A program made the translations under genes and the position numbers. Source: JBBRHQ01 sp963738305 (GTDB lineage: Bacteria; Actinomycetota; Thermoleophilia; Solirubrobacterales; 70-9). From it: a stretch of 64,000 bases of DNA. The notes beneath the pieces were generated by a model, which saw nothing but the letters and a program-made list of their open reading frames with translations, was not told the origin of the DNA and did not search any database. Position 1 is the first letter of the stretch. Every line of letters begins with the position of its first letter. The DNA is taken from assembly GCA_963738305.1 (NCBI GenBank), contig CAVTVU010000001.1, positions 248,001-312,000 on the forward strand, in the 5' to 3' direction. This document shows, piece by piece, positions 1-8,256 of the stretch.

Positions 1-1
1 C

Positions 2-904
2 CCGTTCGTCGCCCGCAACGACGCCGTCTGGAGCGACGGGGTGCTGATCCACGTTCCCGGCGGGGTGCGCGTCGACGAGCCGATCCGGATCGACCTCAGT
101 CTCTCCGAGCAGGGCTCGGCGGTCAATTGGCGGACCCTCATCGTCCTCGAGCCGGGAGCCGAGGCCGAGGTCTGGGAGCACCACGACTCGCCCGACGACT
201 CGACCGAGGGCCTGCTGAACTCGGTCGTCGAGCTTTCGGTGGGCGAGGGGGCCAACCTGCGCTACGTCTCCAGCCAGGACATCTCGGAGTCAGCCTGGAT
301 CTTCGCCACCCAGCGGGCCGAGGTCGAGCGCGACGCCCGGCTCGACTGGACGGCGCTCGGGTTCGGCTCGGCCCGCGGCAAGGTGCGGATGGAGACCAAG
401 CTGGCGGGGCCGGGTGCCGAGGCGCGTGTGACGGGCGGCTACGCGGGCGGGGCCGGGCAGCACCTCGACTACGACACCACCCAGGAGCATGCTGCCCCGA
501 ACACCACCTCCGATCTCGCCTTCCGGGGCGTCCTCGGCGCCGGCTCGACCGCGGTCTGGCGGGGGATGATCAAGGTCGATCCCGGCGCCCAGCAGACCGA
601 CGCCTTCCAGGAGAGCCGCAACCTGCTGCTCTCGACCGAGGCGCACGCCGACGCGATCCCGGGGCTGGAGATCCTCGCCAACGACGTGCGCTGCACCCAC
701 GCGGCAGCGGTCGCCCAGATCGACCGCGATCAGCTCTTCTACCTGACCTCGCGCGGGCTGGCGCCCGCGGAGGCGAAGACTCTGATCGTCGAAGGCTTCC
801 TCGAGTCCCTGGTCGAGCGGCTCCCCGCGGGCTCGGTCCGCGATCGGGTCTCTGCTGCCCTCGCCGAGCGCCTCGCGCAGGTGCTCGCTCAGCCCGGCGG
901 CTGA
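2..904 (+). CDS. sufD: Fe-S cluster assembly protein SufD, 5'-truncated by the window edge
   Basis: SufD is the scaffold partner in the SufBCD complex that builds iron-sulfur clusters in the cytoplasm. The frame is open from base 2; about 300 residues of the C-terminal part are present and the N-terminus lies outside the window. Family hallmarks are the beta-helix core (residues matching 'HVPGGVRVDEPIRIDLS'), the segment 'YDTTQEHAAPNTTSDL' and the C-terminal 'DQLFYLTSRGLAPAEAK' followed by 'IVEGFLESLVERLP', which is shared with SufB. The upstream sufB expected in actinobacteria is not visible. The 3' end overlaps the convergent small membrane gene by 16 bases. Identification is secure; only the start is missing. 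Confidence 0.93.
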   Translation, partial: PFVARNDAVWSDGVLIHVPGGVRVDEPIRIDLSLSEQGSAVNWRTLIVLEPGAEAEVWEHHDSPDDSTEGLLNSVVELSVGEGANLRYVSSQDISESAWIFATQRAEVERDARLDWTALGFGSARGKVRMETKLAGPGAEARVTGGYAGGAGQHLDYDTTQEHAAPNTTSDLAFRGVLGAGSTAVWRGMIKVDPGAQQTDAFQESRNLLLSTEAHADAIPGLEILANDVRCTHAAAVAQIDRDQLFYLTSRGLAPAEAKTLIVEGFLESLVERLPAGSVRDRVSAALAERLAQVLAQPGG

Positions 905-1086
905 CCGCGGCCGCCGTTGGGGTCCTTGCGGCGCTGCTCCTCCTCTCGCTCGCGGCGCTCGGCCCGCTTCTCGGCGATCGTCGTGCGCACGATCGCGAAG
1001 ACGACGATTGCCACCGGCGGCACGTAGAGCAGCCAGAGCCAGTGCCCGACGTGGGCGAGCGGCAGGATCAGCGCTCCGGCGCTCAT
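889..1086 (-). CDS. Small single-pass membrane protein (65 aa)
   Basis: A 65-residue protein with one clear transmembrane helix (about residues 16-36, around 'LLYVPPVAIVVFAIV') and a very charged Arg/Glu-rich cytoplasmic tail. Its ATG overlaps the stop of the upstream large membrane gene by four bases (ATGA), so it is almost certainly translated with it as the third gene of a cupredoxin/membrane-protein operon. No known family is recognised. The tight coupling suggests a small accessory subunit of the 464-residue membrane protein. Its 3' end runs 16 bases into sufD on the other strand. Confidence 0.65.
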   Translation of the reverse strand: MSAGALILPLAHVGHWLWLLYVPPVAIVVFAIVRTTIAEKRAERREREEEQRRKDPNGGRGQPPG

Positions 1087-2477
1087 CCGTTGCCCGAGGA
1101 GAGCAGGTAGAGGCCGAAGCAGGTGAAGGCGACCATCACGGCCAGCATCCAGTACTGCGATCGCGCCGCCTGCCGGTAGTCCTGCCAGTAGGCGACCGCC
1201 CGGTCGTGGGCGAGCATCAGGCCGATCACGTGGCCGACCACCAGCGCCCCGACCTGCACGTACCAGATTGCGTTGGCACTGACCACGGTGTAGTCGACGC
1301 CGCTCGACGCCGTCCCGAACAGGTCGGTGGTCGTCGTCCCGAGCGGGTCGGAGAGCAGGTAGGTGAACTGCGCCTGCTCCTGGAAGACGAAGAGGCTGAA
1401 GTAGTGGGCAACGAGGTAGGCGAAGGCGATCGGGATCAGCGTGTGGGCGAACCCCGTGCGCAGGGTCTCGATCGCCGGCGCTCCCCGCACGGTGCGCATC
1501 CCCTGCACGCCGAGCAGGTAGACGATCGCGATCCCGGCGACGCAGATCAGCAGGAAGATCGTGTCGGCGCCGCGCAGCGCCCACGTCAGGTCGACCCCGC
1601 GGTCGGCCAGCCAGTTGAAGGTGTCGAGCAGTGGCTGCTTCAGAGCCCCCTCCTGGGCGCCGTCGAAGCTGGTGGTGCCGATCGAGGCGATCACCACGGC
1701 GGCCGATCCCGGCACGGTGGCCCAGCGGGTCGCGGCGGCCAGCGGGCGCCTCACCCCGAGTCTGCCGTCGCGAGCTTCGAACGCGCCGAGCTGCGAGAAC
1801 ATCCCGAAGTAGACCGAGAAGACCTCGCCGTTGCGGCACCAGACCTCGGTTCCGAAGACCGCCATCATCGCAAGCGTGTAGAAGCTGTAGAAGATCGCCG
1901 CGACCGCCGCGGCGTGCGGCGAGAGCCCCACCGCCACTCCGCCACTCGAGCCATAGATGATCTCCAGCCAGACGACCGCGACCAGCCCGACCGCGGCCGG
2001 CCAGCGGCCCAGGCGACGCGGATAGGCGAGATGGGCTGCGGGCTGCCCGGCGAGGCCGCGGAAGGCGGCGCCGGCGGCGCGGCCCGCGGCCCGCCAGGGG
2101 TTGAACGGCCTGAAGACGTCGCCGAGGAGGACGCTGAACAGGGGGAAGCCGAGCCAGGCGGTGACGTAGAAGAATGTGAGGGCGAAGTTGCGGTCGGGTG
2201 CCTCGGTTCCGCGCAGCCCAGCGTAGATGCCCACCCCGAGCAGGAAGATCCCGAGCACGCCGCAGAGGGCCTGCGCCGGCAGCCCGAGCAGGGCCCTGGA
2301 GCCCCCCGCCCCAAGAGGACGCCAGCGGTCCTCCTCAAAGCGGGGGCGCCGCCAGCCCACCGAGAGCGCGAAGAAGGAGACGATCAGGACGATCGACGCC
2401 CCCCAGGCGAAGAGCCAGGCGGGGACCGGCAGGTCCTGCCTGGCGACCAGGGCGTGGGCCAGCGGCAGCAGGGTCAC
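1083..2477 (-). CDS. Polytopic membrane protein (464 aa), unknown function
   Basis: Large integral membrane protein with roughly ten or more hydrophobic helices spread over the whole length, beginning with 'LFAWGASIVLIVSFFALSV' near residue 30. Related actinobacterial proteins are, to my recollection, sometimes labelled fenitrothion hydrolase FedB-like; that label says little about function and I do not adopt it. It sits between a membrane-anchored cupredoxin-like protein and a 65-residue membrane protein, each joined by a four-base overlap. The trio looks like a membrane complex, perhaps for copper or electron transfer, but no metal-binding motif is obvious here. Function unknown. Confidence 0.8.
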   Translation of the reverse strand: MTLLPLAHALVARQDLPVPAWLFAWGASIVLIVSFFALSVGWRRPRFEEDRWRPLGAGGSRALLGLPAQALCGVLGIFLLGVGIYAGLRGTEAPDRNFALTFFYVTAWLGFPLFSVLLGDVFRPFNPWRAAGRAAGAAFRGLAGQPAAHLAYPRRLGRWPAAVGLVAVVWLEIIYGSSGGVAVGLSPHAAAVAAIFYSFYTLAMMAVFGTEVWCRNGEVFSVYFGMFSQLGAFEARDGRLGVRRPLAAATRWATVPGSAAVVIASIGTTSFDGAQEGALKQPLLDTFNWLADRGVDLTWALRGADTIFLLICVAGIAIVYLLGVQGMRTVRGAPAIETLRTGFAHTLIPIAFAYLVAHYFSLFVFQEQAQFTYLLSDPLGTTTTDLFGTASSGVDYTVVSANAIWYVQVGALVVGHVIGLMLAHDRAVAYWQDYRQAARSQYWMLAVMVAFTCFGLYLLSSGNG

Positions 2478-2893
2478 GGGTTGACCGTGAGCTGGATGAT
2501 CTGCTCCTTGCGGTTCTCCAGCTCGGCCTCGAAGATCCCCTCGATCGTCGCCTTGAAGTCGAAGCTGACCGAGCCCCCGGCCTTGACGTCCTTCATGATG
2601 TCGTAGCCGTGGACGTGGACCTCGTCGCTGACGTCGGATTCGACCTTGAAGCGGATCCGGTCCCCCTGGCTGTATGTCAGGTCGGCGATGCCCCCAACCG
2701 GCTTGCCGTTCTTGACCACGATCACCGGCTCCGAAGTCTTGGTTCCGGCGGCCGGGGCGGCTCCCTTGGCGCCGGTCGTGGCATCTGTCGGGGTTGAGTC
2801 GCTGTCTCCCCCGCCCTTCAGGACGAGAAAGAGGACGACGGCCGCAACGATGAGCACGCCGCCGGCCACCGCTCGTGCAGTATTCGATTGCAT
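2474..2893 (-). CDS. Membrane-anchored cupredoxin-like protein (139 aa)
   Basis: An N-terminal transmembrane anchor (residues about 8-26) is followed by a low-complexity Gly/Ser/Thr/Ala linker and a C-terminal beta-sandwich of about 90 residues with the pattern 'DEVHVHGYDIMKDVKAGGSV' and the end 'EGIFEAELENRKEQIIQLTVNP'. This resembles EfeO/cupredoxin_1-type domains that sit outside the membrane. The usual blue-copper Cys is absent, so copper binding is doubtful. It is the first gene of a three-gene operon and overlaps the next start by four bases. A similar anchored domain is encoded at 5592-6104, so this region has two such proteins. Confidence 0.72.
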   Translation of the reverse strand: MQSNTARAVAGGVLIVAAVVLFLVLKGGGDSDSTPTDATTGAKGAAPAAGTKTSEPVIVVKNGKPVGGIADLTYSQGDRIRFKVESDVSDEVHVHGYDIMKDVKAGGSVSFDFKATIEGIFEAELENRKEQIIQLTVNP

Positions 2894-2978
2894 CCTTGGA
2901 TCACTCCTTCACTCGAGGCGCGGGCGAGGCCGCGCCGGTTCAGCCGCCGCCCGCCAGGGCGCGGCCCCGATCACTCCG

Positions 2979-3599
2979 TCAGGAGTACGAGTGAGCCGGC
3001 GGGGGCCGGCGGGCGACCCCGAAGGCGAGGGGCGCCGCACTGAGCGGTACAAGCAGCGCCTGGCGAGGCCGCCGCTCCGCCTGGGTCGGGAGACGCTGCC
3101 GACGCGCGCCGCGCTCCCGGCCTACCGCGATCTCGAGCGTTTCGATGCCGCGGTCGAGCAGGGCGCAAAGAGTCGCCACAAGGGGGGCGAGCGGGAAGGC
3201 CAGCCAGCCGCCACCGGCAAGCACGGCAGCCACGCCGCCTGCGTGGCCCGCACAGAGCACCCCCTCCAGTGACTCCTGGACGCAGAAGACGACGACGATC
3301 CCGGCCGTGAAGAGAGCGGCCCGCCGGGCGAGGGTGTCCGCGCGGTGACCCGCGGGTTGCCGGCCGGAGACCGACACGCGACCGAGCGCGGCACGCAGCA
3401 ACCCTGCGGCGACCGCGGAGATCAGAAAGGCTGCGAGGATCGGCATGGCGCCGGCCAGATACCCATGCCCCTGGCGCGACAGCTCAGAGCCGGCGGCGTC
3501 GCCGTAGCCCGCCAGGTAGCGGAGCTGGTGAACGACGAACGCCCCGACGGCGATCAGCGCCGCGGTGCGGGCCAGGGAGTCTGCCGAGCATCGACGCAT
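2979..3599 (-). CDS. Hypothetical four-helix membrane protein (206 aa)
   Basis: Four hydrophobic segments are visible (about residues 11-28, 47-68, 90-106 and 124-146), with 'GYGDAAGSELSRQGHGYLAG' between helices 1 and 2 and a basic, disordered C-terminal tail of about 50 residues. No enzyme motif is seen. It is followed 85 bases downstream (leftward) by the cupredoxin/membrane operon and preceded by the sedolisin gene, all on the same strand, but the spacing does not prove co-transcription. Function unknown. Confidence 0.65.
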   Translation of the reverse strand: MRRCSADSLARTAALIAVGAFVVHQLRYLAGYGDAAGSELSRQGHGYLAGAMPILAAFLISAVAAGLLRAALGRVSVSGRQPAGHRADTLARRAALFTAGIVVVFCVQESLEGVLCAGHAGGVAAVLAGGGWLAFPLAPLVATLCALLDRGIETLEIAVGRERGARRQRLPTQAERRPRQALLVPLSAAPLAFGVARRPPPAHSYS

Positions 3600-3626
3600 G
3601 GCTGCGATCCTACGGGGAGCCGCTTC

Positions 3627-5558
3627 TCAGCGCCGCGATAGCGCCCGCAGCATCCGCCCGCCCTTCGGGCTGCCCAGACCGGTGAGGTTGTCGTAGCCCC
3701 TCCGCGTCCGCAGGGTCCCCGCCGGGCCCACGCTGCGCAGCGAGATCGTGAAGCCGCCCGCCTTGTTGATCGTGTTCGTGTAGTCGGTGCGGACCATCGC
3801 GACCTTCACCCGGGGCGGCTTGACGTCGTGCACCGCCTTGGTTCCGGCTTGCCGGTAGAGGGCGGGGTTGACGAACCCGTGAGCGAAACCGGCCCGCTGG
3901 TCGGCGAGCGCCATGAAGCCCGCCATCAGCGGCGAGGAGAGGCTGGTGCCGCCGTAGCGCGCCTCGTCATAGATGGTCTGCTTATTGGGCAGGGTCTGGG
4001 TCTCGCCGACCGCGAAGCCGGTGGTCGGGTCGCCGACCATCGAGATGTCGGGCGAGACGCGCCCGCGGCCTCCGTAGCGGGCGGCGAGGTGGCGCGGCAC
4101 GACACCGCGCTGGTAGCGCGGCTCCGCGAAGAAGCGGCTCGTGCCGCCTCCCCCTCCGTAGTAGAAGTCGCCGGGCGGCTTCGGCGTCCAGCGCTTGCCG
4201 TCCTTGGTCGAGAGATAGGTGCCCCAGCCCAGCTCGAAACGGTAATTCTTGAGCGGCCCGACCGCCAGCGTCGTACCGCCGACCGAGGTCACCCTCGGGC
4301 TCGAGCCGGGGTAGTCGGGAGAAACGTGGCCGATCGTGTCGCGCTCGTCGCCTTCGTCCCCCGAGGAGAAGTAGACGCCGACTCCTTCGGCCATCGCCTC
4401 GGCGAAGATCTGCTCGAAGGCCTGCACCCCGACGCCGTACTCGCCGACGCTCCCCCACGAGTTGGTGACGATCCGGGAGGCGCGGTGGTCGACGACCCAG
4501 GCCAGGGACTTGGTCAGCCCCGGGCCGGGGTTGGGCGCAGCCACATAGAGGATCTTGGCGCCCGGCGCCATCGTGTGCACCGCCTCGACGTCGAGGGTCT
4601 CCTCCCCCCACCAGCCCTGGCGGAGGTCCGGCGGACAGTTCTGCTTGCAGTTCCCGGGGACGATCTTCTGGCGCAGGCGCAGCCGTGGAAGCCCGTGGCG
4701 ATGGCTGTAGATCCGCAGATCCCGGCGGAGCGTCGGCGAGTGGAACGCGTCGATCACCGCCACCTTCTGGCCACTGCCGTCGTTGCCGTGGCGAATCGCC
4801 TTCCCGACGCCGTAGGCGCCCTGGATCTGCTTCGGGACGTAGCCACATGGGTTGTACGGCTGCTTCTGGCCGTAGGCGAACGGCGCCTTCTTCTTCTTCG
4901 CGAACTTCTGGCCCCAGTAGTTCGAGCAGGGTTGAACGATGTTGCGGTAGATCGGCGGCGGCGGGATCTTGGCGGGCTGCTGGTAGCCGCCGTCGAGCCC
5001 GACCACCCCGACGATCGGCAGACCCGAGGGGACGCTGACGGAATCCGACGGCGCCCGGACGGCGCTGCCGGCGTGGCGGTAGACCCGCAGGGAGGTGCCG
5101 AAGGCGCGTTCGACGGTGGCGGTCGGCGCGCTCGCGTCGACCAGCATCCTGCTCGCCGAGATCCCGGTGACCTCCAGATCGTGGCGCCGCATCCAAGACT
5201 TCACCGCAGCCACCTGGCGCCGGGTCGGCGAGAAGCGGGCGCGGAAGCGGCGGGGTGACAGATAGCGGGCGTAATGCCGGCTCGCGGGATCGGAGACCGC
5301 CCGTCCGATCCGCTCCAACGCGGCGCGGTGGCGCCAGCCGAGGACAACTGAGAAGTCGACCACCCCGCGCGCATCCCCAAGCACTCGCTTCGGCTTCGCC
5401 CAGTGCGGGACGGCTCCGGCGATCCTCGCCCGCGGAGCGCTCTGCCCGGCCGCCCCGCCCGGTGCCGCGAGCAGGGCCGCAAGGACGAGGCTTCCGGCGA
5501 GCAAACCGCCGATCACGGCCTTCGCCGATTTTGATTCAGCCGCCAGCCTCGCCCTCAT
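3627..5558 (-). CDS. Secreted sedolisin (S53) serine-carboxyl peptidase with pro-domain
   Basis: A 643-residue exported protease precursor. An N-terminal signal/anchor helix (about residues 14-34) is followed by a pro-kumamolisin activation domain ('LERIGRAVSDPASRHYARYL', then 'AFGTSLRVYRH') and the catalytic S53 domain. The catalytic Glu and Asp are in 'EETLDVEAVHTMAPGAKIL' near residue 320, and the nucleophile Ser is in 'GGTSLSSPLMAG' near residue 537. The C-terminal 'YDNLTGLGSPKG' is typical of the family's calcium site. Length matches full-length sedolisins. An acidic-pH peptidase acting outside the cell is expected. It stands alone, without an obvious operon partner. Confidence 0.92.
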   Translation of the reverse strand: MRARLAAESKSAKAVIGGLLAGSLVLAALLAAPGGAAGQSAPRARIAGAVPHWAKPKRVLGDARGVVDFSVVLGWRHRAALERIGRAVSDPASRHYARYLSPRRFRARFSPTRRQVAAVKSWMRRHDLEVTGISASRMLVDASAPTATVERAFGTSLRVYRHAGSAVRAPSDSVSVPSGLPIVGVVGLDGGYQQPAKIPPPPIYRNIVQPCSNYWGQKFAKKKKAPFAYGQKQPYNPCGYVPKQIQGAYGVGKAIRHGNDGSGQKVAVIDAFHSPTLRRDLRIYSHRHGLPRLRLRQKIVPGNCKQNCPPDLRQGWWGEETLDVEAVHTMAPGAKILYVAAPNPGPGLTKSLAWVVDHRASRIVTNSWGSVGEYGVGVQAFEQIFAEAMAEGVGVYFSSGDEGDERDTIGHVSPDYPGSSPRVTSVGGTTLAVGPLKNYRFELGWGTYLSTKDGKRWTPKPPGDFYYGGGGGTSRFFAEPRYQRGVVPRHLAARYGGRGRVSPDISMVGDPTTGFAVGETQTLPNKQTIYDEARYGGTSLSSPLMAGFMALADQRAGFAHGFVNPALYRQAGTKAVHDVKPPRVKVAMVRTDYTNTINKAGGFTISLRSVGPAGTLRTRRGYDNLTGLGSPKGGRMLRALSRR

Positions 5559-5591
5559 AACCTGGAACCTACCTTGATCGCCGGCCGGGCG

Positions 5592-6104
5592 TCATCGCCG
5601 AATCCTCAGGGTCGCAACCGCGATGTGCGAGAAGTCGACGATCACCGGGAACTGGCCGACCCGGGCAGCCGGAAAGGAGAACGTCGCGGCGGACTCGACC
5701 GTCTTGCTGACCCCGTAGCCGGGGACCTCGATCCCCAGCGCGGTATCGGTCACGACCCGGAATCGGACGGTCCGGCCCTTCTTGAAGTCCAGCCGGGGTG
5801 GCCCGCTCGGGGGCGGCGCACCGCCGATCACCCTGACCACCGGCACCGGCTTCGGTCGCTGCTGCCGGTGCTTGTTTCGGTTTTGCCGCTTCTGGTCACC
5901 GCCGTTCGCTGCGGCGCCATGGTCGATCCGCGGCGCGTCGATCGTCCCCTCGCTGCCGAGGAAGACGAAGGCAGTGACGATGCCGACCCCCAGCAGGATG
6001 CCGAAAACGATCCCGATCGCCCGGTCGACGCCGCGATGTCGCCGCGGCGCCGCGGGCCCGGGCGGGGCCGCCTCCGGTGAATCGTTCCCGGGCCCGTCGA
6101 TCAA
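5592..6104 (-). CDS. Membrane-anchored cupredoxin-like protein (170 aa)
   Basis: Proline-rich cytoplasmic N-terminus, one transmembrane helix (residues about 28-50, 'AIGIVFGILLGVGIVTAFVF'), a basic Gln/Arg/Lys linker and a C-terminal beta-sandwich ending 'FPVIVDFSHIAVATLRIRR'. The architecture copies the protein at 2474-2893, although sequence identity is low and no copper-ligand set is complete. It lies 33 bases upstream of the sedolisin start on the same strand, so the two may be co-transcribed. Function unknown; a periplasmic binding or redox domain is the best guess. Confidence 0.6.
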   Translation of the reverse strand: MIDGPGNDSPEAAPPGPAAPRRHRGVDRAIGIVFGILLGVGIVTAFVFLGSEGTIDAPRIDHGAAANGGDQKRQNRNKHRQQRPKPVPVVRVIGGAPPPSGPPRLDFKKGRTVRFRVVTDTALGIEVPGYGVSKTVESAATFSFPAARVGQFPVIVDFSHIAVATLRIRR

Positions 6105-6128
6105 CTCTGCGGGGCCCGGTCCTCTCGT

Positions 6129-6743
6129 CTAGACGCCGTCGAGCAGCCGCCAGTTCGCCTCGAACGCCGCCTCGGCTGCCGCCGCCAAATGCTCGGTGTC
6201 GGCGTCGTCGAGGTGCCGTTCGATCAGCGAGCGGCCCTCGGCCGCGTGGGCGACGTCAGCGGACTCGTGGACTCGGAAGTACTCGTTGCCCGGGCCGTCC
6301 CCAATCCCGTAATGCTCGGCGAGGCCGACGCGCTTGGTCTGCGAGATCGCGGGTTGACCGCTCTCGATCGCGTAGAGGCGAACCAGCTCGGAGAGCAGCC
6401 CGTCCTCCCGGGTCCAGGCCTCGATGCAGGCGACCGTCTCGGCGGTCGGCTCGGCGCCCACCTCGCCACCCACGGCGTCGACGAAACCGTCCCACAGCTC
6501 GACGTGCTGGGCCTCTTCCGCGGCGTGGTGGGCAAGCTCGGCGCGCTCCTCGGCCGGCGCCGCCTCTGCGGCGCTGGCGCTGAGGCGGGCGATCGCCGCG
6601 GTCGCATGGCGGTACTGCCCCGCGTAACGGGCCAGCTCCTCGCGGGTCAGCTCTCCGGCGGACCAGCGCTGATAGAACGGATGCTCGAGGACGTTCCACC
6701 TCGCCCGAGCGGTCTCGATTCGATCCCAGATACTGTCGCTCAC
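6129..6743 (-). CDS. TENA/PqqC-like (heme-oxygenase-fold) iron-containing redox protein
   Basis: A 204-residue all-helical protein of the TENA/THI-4/PqqC superfamily, close to the CADD-type 'iron-containing redox enzyme' group. Signature pieces are 'HPFYQRWSAGELTREELARY', 'HAAEEAQHVELWDGF' and 'EYFRVHESADVAHAAEG', which carry the conserved Glu/His pairs that bind metal or substrate in this fold. I chose the GTG at 6743 because a GGGGAGAG ribosome site lies just upstream; the longer reading would run into the divergent gene. Substrate cannot be named from sequence. It may act with the divergent thioredoxin-fold gene, 58 bases away. Confidence 0.72.
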   Translation of the reverse strand: MSDSIWDRIETARARWNVLEHPFYQRWSAGELTREELARYAGQYRHATAAIARLSASAAEAAPAEERAELAHHAAEEAQHVELWDGFVDAVGGEVGAEPTAETVACIEAWTREDGLLSELVRLYAIESGQPAISQTKRVGLAEHYGIGDGPGNEYFRVHESADVAHAAEGRSLIERHLDDADTEHLAAAAEAAFEANWRLLDGV

Positions 6744-6801
6744 AGCTTCTCTCCCCTCTTCGGTGCCGGCAGCGCCCTCAGAATAGTGATTCGATCCGGC
6801 G

Positions 6802-7635
6802 GTGCGCCCCCCACGCCCCGACATCGCAGCACCCGAGCTCCCGCCGGGGATCGGCTGGGCGGGCCCCGACAAGCATCCCAACTCGATGGCGGCGCTCACC
6901 GCGGCCGGCCCGGTGCTGGTCCACTTCTTCGACTTCGCCCAGCTCAACAGCGTCCGCACCCTTCCCTACCTGGTCGAGTGGGACCGGCGCTACCGGGAGG
7001 CGGGACTGGCGACGATCGGAGTCCAGGCGCCGCGCTTCGAGTTCGGCGGCGACCCCGATGCCGTCGAGGCCGGTATCGCCCGCCTCGGCGTCGCCTTTGC
7101 CGTGGCGATCGACTCCGGGCGCGAGCTCTGGCTCGACTACGGATGCGAGGGCTGGCCCAGCCTCTTTCTCTGGGGCAAGGGCGGCGTGCTGAGGTGGTTC
7201 CACTTCGGCGAGGGCGCCTACCGGGAGACCGAGAATGCGATCCAGGAGGAGCTGCGCGAGCTGGACGTGCTGCGAACGCTGCCTGAGCCGATGGAGCCGG
7301 TGCGGCCCACGGACGTGCCGGGGGCGATGGTGATCGCGCCGACGCCGGAAAGGGTCGCGGCTGACGGCAGGCCTTGGACGTCGGAGGACGGCGCAGTGCA
7401 CGGAGAGGACTACGAAGCGGCCGAGGCCTGGGCGACGGTCGCGGGTGAGGGTGAGCTGCGGGTGATCGTTGACGGTGCGGCACCGCGGAAGCTCGCGATC
7501 GAGGGCGCCGGGCTCTACCCGCTGGCCCGCCACAACTCCCACGGCAAACACGCACTGACGATCGAGATCAGCCCGGGCCTCGCCGTGTGGTCGATCAGCT
7601 TCGCCCCTGGGCCGGCTCCCGGCGAAGCCTCCTGA
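6802..7635 (+). CDS. Thioredoxin-fold protein of the DipZ/TlpA type lacking the CxxC motif
   Basis: A 277-residue protein whose first about 150 residues follow the TlpA/DipZ C-terminal pattern: 'VLVHFFDFAQLNSVRTLPYL' in the active-site position, 'LATIGVQAPRFEFGGD', 'VAIDSGRELWLDYGC', 'WPSLFLWGKGGVLRWFHFGE' and 'GAYRETENAIQEEL'. The WCxxC redox site is replaced by FAQLNS, so it cannot work as a disulfide oxidoreductase. The C-terminal about 120 residues resemble the jelly-roll tail of DipZ proteins. No signal peptide is seen. The GTG start is preceded by little ribosome-site sequence. It diverges from the TENA-like gene. Confidence 0.65.
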   Translation: MRPPRPDIAAPELPPGIGWAGPDKHPNSMAALTAAGPVLVHFFDFAQLNSVRTLPYLVEWDRRYREAGLATIGVQAPRFEFGGDPDAVEAGIARLGVAFAVAIDSGRELWLDYGCEGWPSLFLWGKGGVLRWFHFGEGAYRETENAIQEELRELDVLRTLPEPMEPVRPTDVPGAMVIAPTPERVAADGRPWTSEDGAVHGEDYEAAEAWATVAGEGELRVIVDGAAPRKLAIEGAGLYPLARHNSHGKHALTIEISPGLAVWSISFAPGPAPGEAS

Positions 7636-7671
7636 GCCCGCCATGGTCCCGGGCGCCGCAGACCATCGGCT

Positions 7672-7724
7672 CCGGGCCGAACTGCACGTTCCGTGCCCAT
7701 TGGGTCCTTAACCTTGCGTTCGTC
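7672..7724 (-). repeat. 53-nt dispersed hairpin element, copy A
   Basis: Read on the minus strand, this 53-nt stretch aligns without gaps to 22475-22527 and 27843-27895. Shared ends are GACGAACGCAAGGTTA (copies B and C begin GCCGAACG) and TGCAGTTCGGCCCGG. The terminal parts are partly inverted (CGAAC...GTTCG) and the centre holds its own small palindrome, here CCCAATGGG. It lies between the thioredoxin-fold gene and the VOC gene, ending 29 bases before the VOC start. Confidence 0.7.
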
Positions 7725-7753
7725 CCGGGAACCGACTGGAGAGAGGACGAGCG

Positions 7754-8125
7754 ATGATCAACAAGGTTGACTTTGTGGGCATCCCCTCGACCGACAGCGA
7801 GCGCTCGCGCGCCTTCTACGTGGACGTACTCGGGCTGCGCCCCGACGACCGCGCCCGCTTCGAGGTCTGGGCCGGGGACATCTGCTTCGGGATCTGGGAG
7901 CCGGCCAGCTTCGGCCGGGAGTTCGCACCGCAGAAGAACGCCCATCCCGCGCTTCACGTCGAGGACGTCGCCGCCGCGCGGGCCGAGCTGGAGGCCAAGG
8001 GGGTGGAGTTCGCCGAAGAGACGCTGGACACCGGCGTCTGCCACATGGCCCTGTTCACCGATCCCGACGGCAACGACCTGATGCTCCACCACCGCTACGC
8101 CCCGCACGAGGGCGCGCCGGATTGA
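7754..8125 (+). CDS. VOC-family (glyoxalase/bleomycin-resistance fold) protein
   Basis: A 123-residue single vicinal-oxygen-chelate domain: 'VDFVGIPSTDSERSRAFYVD' opens the fold, 'HPALHVEDVAAARAELEAKG' the second half, and 'MALFTDPDGNDLMLHHRY' closes it with the usual metal-ligand region. Such proteins are lyases, dioxygenases or drug-binding proteins; substrate is not predictable. A strong ribosome site (GGAGAGAGGAC) precedes the ATG. It is monocistronic, convergent with ispH, with hairpin-forming DNA between the two. Confidence 0.83.
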   Translation: MINKVDFVGIPSTDSERSRAFYVDVLGLRPDDRARFEVWAGDICFGIWEPASFGREFAPQKNAHPALHVEDVAAARAELEAKGVEFAEETLDTGVCHMALFTDPDGNDLMLHHRYAPHEGAPD

Positions 8126-8135
8126 CCTTTGCGGC

Positions 8136-8177
8136 TCGAATGACGCCGCCTTACATGCATGTGCCGGCGTCATTCGA
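8136..8177. terminator. 13-bp perfect inverted repeat between convergent genes
   Basis: Arms TCGAATGACGCCG (8136-8148) and its exact complement (8165-8177) enclose 16 bases that contain a second palindrome, ACATGCATGT. It starts 11 bases after the VOC stop and has no T-tract. Likely a bidirectional terminator or a REP-like element. Confidence 0.5.
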
Positions 8178-8233
8178 CCGCGCCGGCCGCTTCCGGAACA
8201 AATTGCGGCGGCTTCGCCGCCTTACATGCCTCT

Positions 8234-8256
8234 GCCGGCGCAAACATCGCGCCGGC
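8234..8256. terminator. GC hairpin downstream of ispH (convergent)
   Basis: Perfect 8-bp arms GCCGGCGC (8234-8241) and GCGCCGGC (8249-8256) around a 7-base loop AAACATC, just 16 bases after the ispH stop on the opposite strand. A sequence CGCCGCCTTACATGC is found twice in this gap (about 8144 and 8214), so part of it is a short tandem duplication. Confidence 0.45.

Noticed and set aside
1008..2606. 532-codon open frame on the plus strand
   Set aside because: Antisense to the membrane protein and cupredoxin genes; composition is Arg/Glu/Gly-rich without motifs, a GC-skew shadow.
6744..6959. 72-residue N-terminal extension of the TENA-like gene
   Set aside because: No homology, overlaps the divergent thioredoxin-fold gene, and a good ribosome site marks the GTG at 6743.
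8136..8256. CRISPR-like repeats
   Set aside because: Only two copies of a short motif, unequal spacing and no cas genes anywhere.
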